This document shows positions 1-8,716 of a stretch of DNA of 64,000 nt, one piece after another. The notes beneath the pieces were generated by a model, which worked only from the letters and a program-made list of their open reading frames with translations, was not told the DNA's origin and searched no databases. Position numbers and translations under genes: made by a program. Each line of letters opens with the position of its first letter. The first letter of the stretch is position 1. The stretch is taken from contig NZ_JAHQZS010000002.1 in assembly GCF_019061145.1 (NCBI RefSeq), positions 806,001 through 870,000 of the forward strand, written 5' to 3'. The DNA comes from Anianabacter salinae (GTDB lineage Bacteria > Pseudomonadota > Alphaproteobacteria > Rhodobacterales > Rhodobacteraceae).

Positions 1-1
1 C

Positions 2-1657
2 CTGGGGGCCTACGACCCGGACCGCCCGCTTTGGGGGGTGCCCTTTGCCGTGAAGGACAACATCGACGTGGCCGGTATGCCCACGACCGCCGCCTGCCCG
101 GACTATGCCTACGACGCGGACAGGGACGCTTTCGTCGTCGCCCGCCTGCGCGCGGCAGGGGCCATTCCCATCGGCAAGACCAACCTTGACCAATTCGCCA
201 CCGGTCTTGTCGGCGTGCGGTCCCCCTACGGCGTGCCGCGCAATGCGCTCGATGCACAGATCGTGCCGGGCGGATCGTCCTCGGGGTCGGCCGTCGTCGT
301 CGCCCATGGGATCGTGCCCTTTGCGCTTGGCACCGACACGGCGGGGTCGGGCCGCGTGCCTGCCGCGCTGAACGGGATCGTCGGGCTGAAGCCAAGCCTC
401 GGCGCGTTGTCGGCCAGCGGTGTCGTGCCTGCCTGCCGGACCCTCGACACGATTTCGATCTTCGCGCTGACCGTCGCCGATGCGTACGATGTGTTTCGCG
501 CCGCCGCCGGTTTCGATCCCGCAGATGCCTATTCGCGGCCTATGCCGACGGCCCCGATGCCGGCCCCCGCATCCGCGCCGCGCATCACCGCGCCGGATGC
601 TGCCAGCCTGATCTTCTTTGGCGACGACATGCAGGCGGCAGATTTCGAGGCCTCCCTTAGGACGCTGGCCGAGGGCGGAGCTTTGATCGAACGGGTCGAT
701 TTCACGCCGTTCTACGACGTTGCTCGGATGCTCTATGACGGCGCGTGGATCGCCGAGCGCTATGCCGCCATCGAAGACATGATGACCACCCGGCCAGAGG
801 CCGTGCACCCTGTGACCCGCGCCATCATCGCCAAGGCCGAAGGGTTGAGCGCGGTTGATGCCTTCAACGGCTTCTACCGGCTTGCGGAGTTGCGCCGCGC
901 CTGCGCCCCGATCCTCGACGCCTCGGACATGCTGTGCGTCCCGACGATCCCGACCTTTGCGACCTGCGACGACCTGAAGGCCGACCCTGTCACGCCCAAC
1001 TCCAACCTTGGAACCTACACGAACTTCGTCAACCTGCTGGACCTCTGTGCATTGGCAGTCCCGACCGGCCCCCGCAGCGACGGGCGACCCGGAAGCGTGA
1101 CACTGATCGCGCCCGCAGGGGAAGATGGCACGCTCGCCGCGCAAGGGCAGCGCCTGACGCAGGCTCGTCGGCCCATGCTTGGCGCGACGGGGATCAAGAC
1201 GCCAGGCTTGCAAAAGACGGGGCGCGCCCCCGTATCCGGGTCCGTATCCGCAAGCGAAATGACCATAGCTGTCTGCGGCGCGCATATGTCGGGCCTGCCG
1301 CTTAACCATGAACTGACATCGCGCGGGGCGCGGTTCCTGAAAGCCACCCAGACGGCGCCCAGCTATGCCCTCTATGCCTTGCCTGGCGGTCCTCCCGCCC
1401 GTCCCGGCCTTTGCCGGTGCGACGACGGACAAGGCACCTCCATCGCGCTGGAGGTCTGGGCCATCCCGAAAGACGCCGTGGGCGACTTTATCGCCGGTAT
1501 TCCTGCGCCGCTCGGGATCGGCACCATCGAGATCGAGGACGGATCACAGGTGAAGGGCTTTCTTTGCGAAGCAAGCGGCAAGCGTCATGCCGAAGACATC
1601 AGCGCCCTCGGCAGCTGGCGCCGCTTTCTGGAAAGGGACACGAAGGTGATCGTGTGA
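2..1657 (+). CDS. atzF: Allophanate hydrolase, 5'-truncated by window edge
   Basis: Hydrolyses allophanate to ammonia and CO2, the second step of the ATP-dependent urea amidolyase route in the cytoplasm. The reading frame is already open at base 2, so the true start lies upstream. The visible part has an amidase-signature domain: a Lys in PFAVKDNID, a GGSSSGSA serine cluster, and the nucleophile region DTAGSGRVPAA. This matches the Ser-cisSer-Lys triad of the family. The last ~130 residues form the separate allophanate-hydrolase C-terminal domain (from about TIAVCGAHMSG to the end), which distinguishes it from a GatA or simple amidase. A urea carboxylase gene would be expected just upstream, outside the window. 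Confidence 0.9.
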   Translation: MGAYDPDRPLWGVPFAVKDNIDVAGMPTTAACPDYAYDADRDAFVVARLRAAGAIPIGKTNLDQFATGLVGVRSPYGVPRNALDAQIVPGGSSSGSAVVVAHGIVPFALGTDTAGSGRVPAALNGIVGLKPSLGALSASGVVPACRTLDTISIFALTVADAYDVFRAAAGFDPADAYSRPMPTAPMPAPASAPRITAPDAASLIFFGDDMQAADFEASLRTLAEGGALIERVDFTPFYDVARMLYDGAWIAERYAAIEDMMTTRPEAVHPVTRAIIAKAEGLSAVDAFNGFYRLAELRRACAPILDASDMLCVPTIPTFATCDDLKADPVTPNSNLGTYTNFVNLLDLCALAVPTGPRSDGRPGSVTLIAPAGEDGTLAAQGQRLTQARRPMLGATGIKTPGLQKTGRAPVSGSVSASEMTIAVCGAHMSGLPLNHELTSRGARFLKATQTAPSYALYALPGGPPARPGLCRCDDGQGTSIALEVWAIPKDAVGDFIAGIPAPLGIGTIEIEDGSQVKGFLCEASGKRHAEDISALGSWRRFLERDTKVIV

Positions 1658-1922
1658 CACTGCCCCGTGTCTGCTTCAGAAACCGGAAGCAGGCGTAGAG
1701 CCAAACACGTTGTCGCCGGTTGAAATCGGTGTCTTGCACCACGCGGGATCGCGACGCGTGGCGCAAGCTGCGCAGGTCCACGACCTGCCCGGCGTCCCGC
1801 GAGACATAGGCCAACCCCATGTTCCCCTGGGCGAAATGATACCGTGCTGGCGCACCCTGCTTTGCGGGCGCCCGAAATTCACGAACGAAATCCCTGGCAT
1901 TCGGATCACGGATGACGGAAAG
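1658..1922. other. Intergenic stretch between atzF and AraC gene
   Basis: The two flanking genes converge here over 265 bp. No convincing gene, hairpin terminator or repeat is visible. A minus-strand frame is open across about 1600-1920 and carries a patch (VWLYACFRF) that faintly resembles the end of an outer-membrane barrel. It has no start context and runs on into the atzF shadow, so at most it is a decayed remnant. Confidence 0.3.
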
Positions 1923-2813
1923 CTACTCTGCCGCCTGGACCAAGCGGTCCTGCCGTGGCGGCACGCCGAACTTGCGGGCGTATTCCCGTGAGAACTGGGC
2001 CGAGCTTTCGTATCCGACCCCGAATGCGATCTCGGAGACCTTTTCATTCGTGCTGCGCAGCGCCTCGCGGGCGCGCAGCAGGCGCAGGTCCTTCTGGTAT
2101 TGCAGCGGCGACGTGCCCGTAACGGACTTGAAGTGCTCGAAGAAGGCCGAACTGCTCATGCCCGCGCGGTCCGCAAGATGGCCAACGACGAGCGGGCGGG
2201 CAAGGTCCGACTGAATTTCGCGCGTGGCCTGGAAAATGCGGCTGGCCGTCGTCTCGTGCCAAAGGAGTTTGCGAAGCGGCTCGGCATGGGGCCCAAGCAA
2301 AAGCCGGGCGTGGACCTCGCGCGCCGTGATCGGGGCCAGCAGGCGCCGCGCTTCTTCGTGATCGCATTGCCGAAGGTAACGCAAGAGCGCGCCTTCCATC
2401 TCGAGGTCGGTCTGGCAGAGCGAAATCGAGAAAGGGTCATGCGGGCTGGCGGCACGGGCGGGCGCCACGTCTGCGGCCATCCCGCGCAAAAGGTCGAGGT
2501 CAATCGGGAAGACGAGCGCGACGTAGGGACGGTCCGGCGCGGCCTCGGTGATGCGCGAAACGACTGGCAAGGCATGGCTGACCACCAGCGATTGTCCATC
2601 GGCGACACGCAGGGTCTTGCTGCTTGTGCCGACCTCCTTGGCGCCTTGCAGGACAAGGCACAGAAGCGGGCGGTAGACCGTCGCATCCTGCCCGGTCGGA
2701 GCCGTGAACCGCAAGAAATGCAAGCCGCTTGGGGCGTGCGCAAGCGCGCCCTGCGCGCGTCCTTCCCGGTCGAGCAAGGCCGATACATGATCCAGAAGGG
2801 CTGGGTGTGTCAT
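1923..2813 (-). CDS. AraC-family transcriptional regulator (AraC_N type)
   Basis: DNA-binding regulator of 296 residues. The N-terminal half (about 20-175) is the AraC_N sensor domain. The C-terminal ~100 residues hold two helix-turn-helix motifs, seen as VGHLADRAGMSSSAFFEHFK and the signature VSEIAFGVGYESSAQFSREY. The start at 2813 was chosen over a longer frame because it follows a strong AAGGAGG ribosome-binding site and fits the family N terminus. It is divergent from the SDR gene at 2970 with a 156-bp gap, so it probably controls the two downstream oxidoreductases. The effector is unknown. Confidence 0.88.
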   Translation of the reverse strand: MTHPALLDHVSALLDREGRAQGALAHAPSGLHFLRFTAPTGQDATVYRPLLCLVLQGAKEVGTSSKTLRVADGQSLVVSHALPVVSRITEAAPDRPYVALVFPIDLDLLRGMAADVAPARAASPHDPFSISLCQTDLEMEGALLRYLRQCDHEEARRLLAPITAREVHARLLLGPHAEPLRKLLWHETTASRIFQATREIQSDLARPLVVGHLADRAGMSSSAFFEHFKSVTGTSPLQYQKDLRLLRAREALRSTNEKVSEIAFGVGYESSAQFSREYARKFGVPPRQDRLVQAAE

Positions 2814-2969
2814 GCGTTCCTCCTTGCTCTGGTCTAGCACGGGAGCCTCACCGTCTTGTGCGAAAATTTCAAGGATCGGAGGATCAGGCAAGAAATCCGG
2901 TCAATCGGGAAAGAATGGACGCCCCCGCCGCATTAAGGTCGGTCTGACAAACATACGAGGAGGACGACC

Positions 2970-3839
2970 ATGGCGAAGGTGTTTATCACAGGCATCGCGG
3001 GCGGCTTCGGCAAGCCCACGGCGCTGTCGTTGCTGGATCGCGGGCACGCGGTGGCGGGCAGCGTACGCAGCCGCGCAGGGCGGAACGCCGACACGGTGGC
3101 CGAGCTTGAGGCCAGCGGCGCGCGGATCGTCGAGATGGACGTGACGGACACGGCCAGCACCGAGGGTGGCGTGTCAGAGGCCATCGCTGCACTCGGCGGC
3201 CTGGACGTGCTGTTCAACAATGCGGGCATCGGATCCTACGGCATCCAGGAACTGATGTCGCCCGAGGACATGACCCGCGTCTTTGACGTGAACGTCACCG
3301 GCGTGCAACGGGTGATGCGCGCCGCCCTGCCCCACATGCGCGCGCAAGGGAGCGGCACGGTCCTCTATACCTCCAGCCTGATCGGCCGCATCGCTACGCC
3401 GTTCTACGGCACCTATTCGGCATCGAAATGGGCGCTGGAAGCCATCGTGGAATGCTACCGGACGGAGCTTTCGGGCTTCGGCATCGAATCCTGCCTCATC
3501 GAGCCGGGCGCGATGCCGACGGCATTCTTCGACGGGATGGTCGCGCCGAATGATCCTGACCGCGAGGCCGGGTACGGCGATTTCGCGCAGGTGCCCGCAA
3601 TGTCGGCGGCCGGCCTTGCCCAGATGCTGGACGCAACGCCCGATCAGCGGCCCGACCGGATCGCCGAGGCGGTGGTGGCCCTGCTGGATATGCCATTCGG
3701 GCAGAAACCCTTTCGCACGGTTGTGGACCACACCGGCGTCGGTCCCCAGATCGAGCGCTACAATGACGCGCTGCACGATGTGACGCGCGCCGTTTTCACG
3801 AATTTCGGCATCGAACAGATGCTCGACCTGAACGCCTGA
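2970..3839 (+). CDS. SDR family NAD(P)-dependent oxidoreductase
   Basis: Classical short-chain dehydrogenase/reductase of 289 residues, cytoplasmic, substrate unknown. The cofactor-binding glycine motif is TGIAGGFG at residues 7-14. NNAG is at 83-86, the catalytic Ser in TSS near 135, and the active-site pair is Tyr149 and Lys153 (YSASK). A GAGGAGG ribosome-binding site precedes the ATG. It is the first gene of a probable two-gene operon with a second SDR 11 bp downstream, and is divergent from an AraC regulator, an arrangement often seen for inducible oxidoreductases. The last ~60 residues are longer than a minimal SDR and likely form the substrate lid. Confidence 0.9.
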   Translation: MAKVFITGIAGGFGKPTALSLLDRGHAVAGSVRSRAGRNADTVAELEASGARIVEMDVTDTASTEGGVSEAIAALGGLDVLFNNAGIGSYGIQELMSPEDMTRVFDVNVTGVQRVMRAALPHMRAQGSGTVLYTSSLIGRIATPFYGTYSASKWALEAIVECYRTELSGFGIESCLIEPGAMPTAFFDGMVAPNDPDREAGYGDFAQVPAMSAAGLAQMLDATPDQRPDRIAEAVVALLDMPFGQKPFRTVVDHTGVGPQIERYNDALHDVTRAVFTNFGIEQMLDLNA

Positions 3840-3850
3840 GGGGGGCATCC

Positions 3851-4663
3851 ATGAAGACGATCCTGATCACCGGTGCCTCCTCTGGCATCGGCAAGGCCAC
3901 GGCAATGCGGTTCCAGTCCGAGGGCTGGAACGTCATTGCAACCATGCGCGACCCTGCCGCAAGTGCTGACCTTGCCGCGCTGGACAACGTCCTTGTCGCC
4001 CGGCTGGACGTGACCGACGCGGGCTCCATCGCCGCCGCTGTGGCTGACGGCCTGTCCCGCTTCGGCCGGATCGACGCGCTGCTCAACAATGCCGGTTACG
4101 GCGCCTATGGCCCGCTCGAGGCCTTTTCGACCGAGCGCATCCGCCGCCAGTTCGACACCAACGTGATCGGCCTTCTGGACGTGACGAAGGCGGTGCTGCC
4201 GCACATGCGGGCGAACCGCGACGGCACCATCGTCAACATCTCCTCCATCGGCGGGCAGATCACCTTTCCGCTCGGGACGCTCTACCACGGCACCAAGTTC
4301 GCCGTCGAAGGCCTGTCAGAGGCGCTGCACTACGAGCTGGAGCCGCTGGGCATTCGCGTTCGGATCGTCCAGCCTGGCATGATCCGGACAGACTTCGGCG
4401 GTCGGTCCTTCGATTTCGCGATGGACGAGAGCCTTGCCGACTACGCCCAGACGACTGAGGCGATGGGTCGGCTGTTCGGCAAGCTGGCCGCGAACCCGTC
4501 GGCCCCCGAGGTCGTCGCGGATGTCATCTGGCACGCCGTCAACGACACCGGGGACCGCCTGCGCTTTCGCGCCGGGCCAGATGCCGAGGCTTTGCTCGAA
4601 GACCGAAAGGCCAAGGGCGACGAGGCGTTCATCGGCGGGATCAAGGAACTGATGCGAAGCTGA
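3851..4663 (+). CDS. SDR family oxidoreductase, second copy
   Basis: A 270-residue short-chain dehydrogenase/reductase with all signature elements: TGASSGIG at 7-14, NNAG at 79-82, Ser131/Ser132, and the Tyr145-Lys149 catalytic pair (YHGTK). It follows the first SDR by 11 bp and shares only family-level similarity with it, so the two are probably not a recent duplication. The sequence style resembles classical oxidoreductases acting on ketones or alcohols, but no substrate can be assigned. Likely co-transcribed with its neighbour under the AraC-type regulator. Confidence 0.9.
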   Translation: MKTILITGASSGIGKATAMRFQSEGWNVIATMRDPAASADLAALDNVLVARLDVTDAGSIAAAVADGLSRFGRIDALLNNAGYGAYGPLEAFSTERIRRQFDTNVIGLLDVTKAVLPHMRANRDGTIVNISSIGGQITFPLGTLYHGTKFAVEGLSEALHYELEPLGIRVRIVQPGMIRTDFGGRSFDFAMDESLADYAQTTEAMGRLFGKLAANPSAPEVVADVIWHAVNDTGDRLRFRAGPDAEALLEDRKAKGDEAFIGGIKELMRS

Positions 4664-4708
4664 TGTCAGCCCTTTGGGCCCTGCGACCAGAGTTGTCTTG
4701 CGGCCTGA

Positions 4709-5690
4709 CTAGAACTTCGCGCCAAAGCTGACCTGGATCTGTTCGGTCCGGTCATTTGTCTGCTTCAGAACCGCCTGGCCGACATAGGCAGAGATCTCGC
4801 CAAAGCCGGTGTCATAGGACAACGACAACCCGATGGAGGCGCGAAGGTGCAAGCCGTCGTCGACGGCGTTCAGCCCGGCAGGATCGCCCGCGATGGTGTT
4901 CAGCCCAAAGACCGAGCCTGCATCGGCGAACAGGCCCGGCGTGAACTTTGCGGCCCCGGGGATTGCCCCGGGGAAACGGAAATCGAACTGGGCCCCGACA
5001 TAGCTGTTCCCGCCCAGAGCGGGACTGCCGGCAACGCTCTGGTCCACCGGGCCAATCCCGCCGAACGCAAATCCGCGCACAAGGCTCTGGCCCAGAAAGA
5101 ACCGGTCACCGACGTTGGAATTTCCGCGCAGCATCTGGACCGTTCCGCCGGTCAACGCGCCAGAGACACGCACCGCGCCCCCGGGATGTGTGGCCTGCAT
5201 CGACAGGCTGCCCTGCGACACGAGGAAACTGGTGTCCCGCGAGGTCACCGCGATGTCTTGCGTCAATTCCGCCTGTCCGGTCACACCCCAGGACGCTTGC
5301 GGCATCGCAAAGCCGCGCGAGATCCCAAGGCGCAGCGCAAGGCGGTCGCGGTCGCCTGCATCTGGACGCAGGATCGCCGACCCACCCGCAGGCAGGTTGG
5401 ATATCGTGTCGTGGGAATAGGCCACGCCCGCCATGACCTCGGTGCCGCCGCCCAGCGTCCAGCGCAGATACGGCACGGCGCCGCAGCTGACCGTATCGAA
5501 ATTCAGGACAGCGCCTTTGTTGATCTGGTGGCGATACGCCCTGATACCGAAGACGGGGTTCTGGCCGATCAACTCGGGCGCCTCGTAGCCGATGCTCAAG
5601 AGATGGTCGGTCTCGCTGATCTCGCCGGAAAACCACAGGGATTGATTGCGCCCGAACAGGCGGTCGGTGCCGATCTCGGCCTCGCGCAAG
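4709..5690 (-). pseudogene. BamA-like outer-membrane barrel fragment, truncated at a tRNA gene
   Basis: About 327 codons encode only the C-terminal beta-barrel of an Omp85/BamA-type protein. The frame begins at the first barrel strand (RLFGRNQSLWFSG), contains the family-typical GDRFFLGQSLVRGF segment with the VRGF lid motif, and ends in SFGAKF with a terminal Phe as in BamA. The signal peptide and the POTRA domains needed for function are absent. The 5' side is fused directly to the 3' CCA end of the tRNA-Ser gene, and the only start codon lies inside the tRNA. It is therefore read as a remnant, probably created when an element recombined at the tRNA. A complete bamA should exist elsewhere in the genome. 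Confidence 0.8.
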
Positions 5691-5780
5691 TGGCGGAGGA
5701 GGTGGGATTCGAACCCACGGGACGCTTTCACGTCCGACGGTTTTCAAGACCGTTGCAATCGACCACTCTGCCACTCCTCC
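5691..5780 (-). tRNA. tRNA-Ser (anticodon UGA)
   Basis: A 90-nt type II tRNA including an encoded CCA end. The 5' GGAGGAG pairs with CTCCTCC before the discriminator G and CCA. The anticodon arm reads ACGGTCTTGAAAACCGT with anticodon TGA. A long variable arm (GGACGTGAAAGCGTCC) and the T-arm GTGGGTTCGAATCCCAC complete the fold. Its 3' end abuts the truncated BamA-like barrel with no spacer, which is typical of a tRNA used as a recombination or integration site. Confidence 0.96.
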
Positions 5781-5867
5781 GGGTTCGTGAAGCAATATGG
5801 GCCTCGTGCCGATTCTGGAAGGTGCGGCATGCCGGGACCAGAAATCCGCCAACCTGTGCCTCGGGAC

Positions 5868-5896
5868 TTCCCAAGATTCGCTGAAAACTGTATGAT
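5868..5896 (+). promoter_or_regulatory. Weak candidate promoter for the SPOR/dacC operon
   Basis: A TATGAT -10 element at 5891-5896 lies 17 bp from a poor -35 match (TTCCCA at 5868-5873), about 75 bp upstream of the SPOR lipoprotein start. Only the -10 is a good match, so this is tentative. Confidence 0.25.
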
Positions 5897-5971
5897 GCCT
5901 CAAAGGGCGGAACAGCCCGACCTGATCGAGCATGAGAACAAGCGGCGAAGCCGCGGCACAAGGGGCATGGT

Positions 5972-6880
5972 ATGGCAAGTTTTCCCAAGGGGCGGTATGT
6001 CCTTTCCTTCGTCGCATTGACGGCACTGGCGGGCTGCAGCGACGGCGCGACGTTCCCCTTCTCCGGATCGAAGGACACCGGCACGCGGGCGGCGTCGTCT
6101 CCGACCTCGGTGACGCTGGTCGACCGCGACGTCGAGGCACCCGATGTGTTTCAGAAGACCACCGGCGGGCTGTGGGACGGGCGCCCGTCGCTGGGCGGGG
6201 TCTGGGTCGCGCATCCCGATGTCGGCGAGCCGGAGCGCGTGATCATCCGCAACGAGGCGAACGGGAAATTCGTGATCGGCGCGCTGTTCCGCAAGGAACG
6301 GGCGACGCCCGGCCCGGACTTCCAGGTGTCCTCGGACGCCGCCGCCGCGATCGGCATGCTGGCCGGATCGCCAACCGAGTTGAACGTCACCGCGCTGCGC
6401 CGTGAAGAAGTGCCCGTGGGCGGCGAGGTTGCCGCATCGGGCGCTCTGCCTGCCGCGCCTGCGGTCGAGACTGCATCGCTGGATGCGCCGGACACCGGCA
6501 CGGGGATCAATGATGCGGAAAGCCGCGCACTTGCGGCAGAAGCGCTTGCGGCGGCGGGAAGCCCTGCGCCGCGCCCTGCACCGGCGGTTGCCACCGGCGC
6601 CGCGCCCGCACCGACCTTGGCGGCGGCGACGCGCGCTCCGTCGAGCCTGTCCAAGCCGTTCATCCAGATCGGCCTGTTCAGCATCGAGGACAACGCCACC
6701 CGCACCGGCGGAAACCTGCGCGCCAAGGGAATGACGGCCAATGTCATTCCCGACAGCTCGAACGGCAAGAAATACTGGCGGGTGACGGTCGGTCCGGCGG
6801 CGTCTGAAAGCGAACGAGCGGCGCTTCTCGGCAACGTGAAGGCGATGGGGTTCGAGGACGCGTATTTCGTGTCGAACTGA
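5972..6880 (+). CDS. SPOR domain-containing lipoprotein
   Basis: A 302-residue secreted lipoprotein. A lipobox LAGC follows a short hydrophobic signal, giving a lipidated Cys near residue 21. The middle is an Ala/Pro-rich low-complexity linker (about 130-220). The C-terminal ~80 residues form a SPOR domain (from KPFIQIGLFS to the end), a family that binds denuded glycan strands of septal peptidoglycan. It sits 28 bp upstream of a D,D-carboxypeptidase gene, which fits a role in cell-wall remodelling at division. It may be an RlpA-like or FtsN-like accessory, but no RlpA double-psi barrel is visible. Confidence 0.85.
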   Translation: MASFPKGRYVLSFVALTALAGCSDGATFPFSGSKDTGTRAASSPTSVTLVDRDVEAPDVFQKTTGGLWDGRPSLGGVWVAHPDVGEPERVIIRNEANGKFVIGALFRKERATPGPDFQVSSDAAAAIGMLAGSPTELNVTALRREEVPVGGEVAASGALPAAPAVETASLDAPDTGTGINDAESRALAAEALAAAGSPAPRPAPAVATGAAPAPTLAAATRAPSSLSKPFIQIGLFSIEDNATRTGGNLRAKGMTANVIPDSSNGKKYWRVTVGPAASESERAALLGNVKAMGFEDAYFVSN

Positions 6881-6908
6881 CCCCGCAAGACAGGGTAGCA
6901 CAAGGGCC

Positions 6909-8072
6909 ATGACACGGATCACGATTCTTCTCTCCATCCTCCTCATGGCCCTTGCCGCCGCATTTCCGGCACGGGCCGCGTTCGACACGCGGGCCGGATC
7001 GGCGTTTCTCTATGACGTGACCACCGACACGGTGCTTCTGGCCAAGAACGCCGATGCCGCCTTGCCGCCCGCGTCGATGTCGAAGCTGATGACGCTGAAC
7101 ATGCTGTTCGAGGCGCTGCGCGACGGACGTGTCACGCTCGATACGGAATTCAGGGTATCGACGCGCGCCAAGGACATGGGCGGCTCGACCATGTTCCTCA
7201 ACGAGACCGACCGTCCCACCGTCGAGCAATTGATCAAGGGCATCGTCGTGATGTCCGGCAACGACGCTTGCGTTGTCGTGGCCGAAGGTCTGGCCGGGAC
7301 GGAAGAGGCCTTCGCGCGGCTGATGAACGACCGTGCGGCGGATCTTGGACTGACATCCTCGACCTTCGCCAATGCATCGGGGTGGCCGCATCCGAACCAG
7401 CGCATGTCGATGCGTGATCTGGGCAAGCTGGCGACACGGCTCATCACCGAGTTTCCCGAGTATTACGGTTATTTCAAGCTCACCGAGTTTGAATACGACG
7501 GCCGCGCGCCGCAAAACCGGTTCAACCGCAACCCGCTGCTGAAGCTGGGCATCGGCGCGGACGGGCTCAAGACCGGGCACACCACGGAAGCGGGCTACGG
7601 TCTTGTCGGGTCCGCCGTGCAGGGAGACCGCCGCATCGTGTTCGTCCTGTCCGGCATGGAGTCCGAGGCACAGCGCGCCGAGGAATCCGAGCGCATCGTC
7701 TCCTGGGCGTTCCGCCAGTTCGTGCAGCGCACCGTGGTCGAAGAAGGCACCGTGATTGCGACCGCAGATGTCTGGATGGGCGCGCGGGCCACGGTGGGGC
7801 TTGTCCCTGCGGGCGGCGTGACCATGCTTGTCCCTGCGAACGAGCGCGACGGCATCGAGGCGGAAGTGACCTATCGCGGCCCGATCGAGGCGCCGATTGC
7901 CGAGGGTCAGGAAATCGCCGATCTGACGATCCGGCTGGAAGGCATGCCCGAAGTGCGGGTGCCGCTGGTCGCAGATCGTCCGGTTGCGCGCGGCGGGTTC
8001 CTGCCGCGCCTGCGCACCGCCGCCGAGGTGCTGATGTCGCGTTACATCTCCGCCGAGGCCGCGCCGCTTTGA
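6909..8072 (+). CDS. D-alanyl-D-alanine carboxypeptidase (PBP5/6 type)
   Basis: Periplasmic, membrane-associated penicillin-binding protein of 387 residues that trims the terminal D-Ala from peptidoglycan stem peptides. The signal peptide covers residues 1-23 (ending in ARA). All three active-site motifs of the S11 peptidase family are present: SxxK at Ser56-Lys59, SGN at 116-118, and KTG at 221-223. The C-terminal ~100 residues match the beta-rich PBP5 C-terminal domain. The stop codon overlaps the TTG start proposed for tmk by 4 bp. The gene belongs to a tight housekeeping operon running to about 11.46 kb. Confidence 0.94.
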   Translation: MTRITILLSILLMALAAAFPARAAFDTRAGSAFLYDVTTDTVLLAKNADAALPPASMSKLMTLNMLFEALRDGRVTLDTEFRVSTRAKDMGGSTMFLNETDRPTVEQLIKGIVVMSGNDACVVVAEGLAGTEEAFARLMNDRAADLGLTSSTFANASGWPHPNQRMSMRDLGKLATRLITEFPEYYGYFKLTEFEYDGRAPQNRFNRNPLLKLGIGADGLKTGHTTEAGYGLVGSAVQGDRRIVFVLSGMESEAQRAEESERIVSWAFRQFVQRTVVEEGTVIATADVWMGARATVGLVPAGGVTMLVPANERDGIEAEVTYRGPIEAPIAEGQEIADLTIRLEGMPEVRVPLVADRPVARGGFLPRLRTAAEVLMSRYISAEAAPL

Positions 8073-8716
8073 GCGGCGGCTCACCTGCCCCCGAACGGGG
8101 CCGCTTCATCACCTTCGAAGGCATCGACGGGTCGGGGAAATCCACGCAGGTCCAACGCCTTGCGGATGCCCTGCGCGCACGCGGATCGGCCGTGGTCCAG
8201 ACCCGCGAGCCGGGCGGCGCCCCCGGCGCCGAGGAAATCCGCCGCCTCGTCCTGACCGGAGACGCGGGCCGTTGGTCGCCCGAGACCGAGATCCTGCTGT
8301 TCACCGCCGCGCGCCGCGATCATCTGGAAAAGACCATCCGTCCCGCGCTGGACCGGGGCGAAACGGTGATCTGCGACCGCTTTGCCGACTCCACGCGCAT
8401 CTACCAGGGCGCCACGCGCGGCGATCTGCGCGCGCTGGTCGACCGCATCCACGACGCGGTGATCGGGCGGGAACCGGACCTGACCCTGATCCTCGACATG
8501 GACCCCGAAACCGCGCTGCGCCGGGGCCTTGCACGCGGCACCGACGAGGCGCGCTTTGAATCCATGGGGCTCGACCTGCAACGCACGGTGCGCGCCGGGT
8601 TCCTGGGCCTCGCCCGCGACTTTCCCGATCGCTGCCGTGTCGTCGATGCCGGCCGCAGCGCCGAGGAAATCGCGCGTGACGTTCTGGCCGTGGTGGACGA
8701 CACTGCGCCGCGATGA
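8069..8716 (+). CDS. tmk: Thymidylate kinase
   Basis: Phosphorylates dTMP to dTDP, an essential cytoplasmic step of dTTP synthesis. The 215-residue protein has the P-loop FEGIDGSGKST (residues 17-26), the DRF motif in the middle (ICDRFADST), and the TREPGG substrate segment. The first codon is taken as TTG at 8069, overlapping the dacC stop (TTGA). No ATG lies between it and the P-loop, so the exact start is uncertain within a few codons. The stop overlaps the holB ATG (ATGA), so the two are translationally coupled, as in many bacteria. Confidence 0.95.
   Translation: MSGGSPAPERGRFITFEGIDGSGKSTQVQRLADALRARGSAVVQTREPGGAPGAEEIRRLVLTGDAGRWSPETEILLFTAARRDHLEKTIRPALDRGETVICDRFADSTRIYQGATRGDLRALVDRIHDAVIGREPDLTLILDMDPETALRRGLARGTDEARFESMGLDLQRTVRAGFLGLARDFPDRCRVVDAGRSAEEIARDVLAVVDDTAPR

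Noticed and set aside
5691-5731. GTG start inside the tRNA that would lengthen the BamA-like fragment
   Set aside because: It lies within the tRNA variable arm, so the extra N-terminal residues are translated tRNA and not protein-coding sequence.
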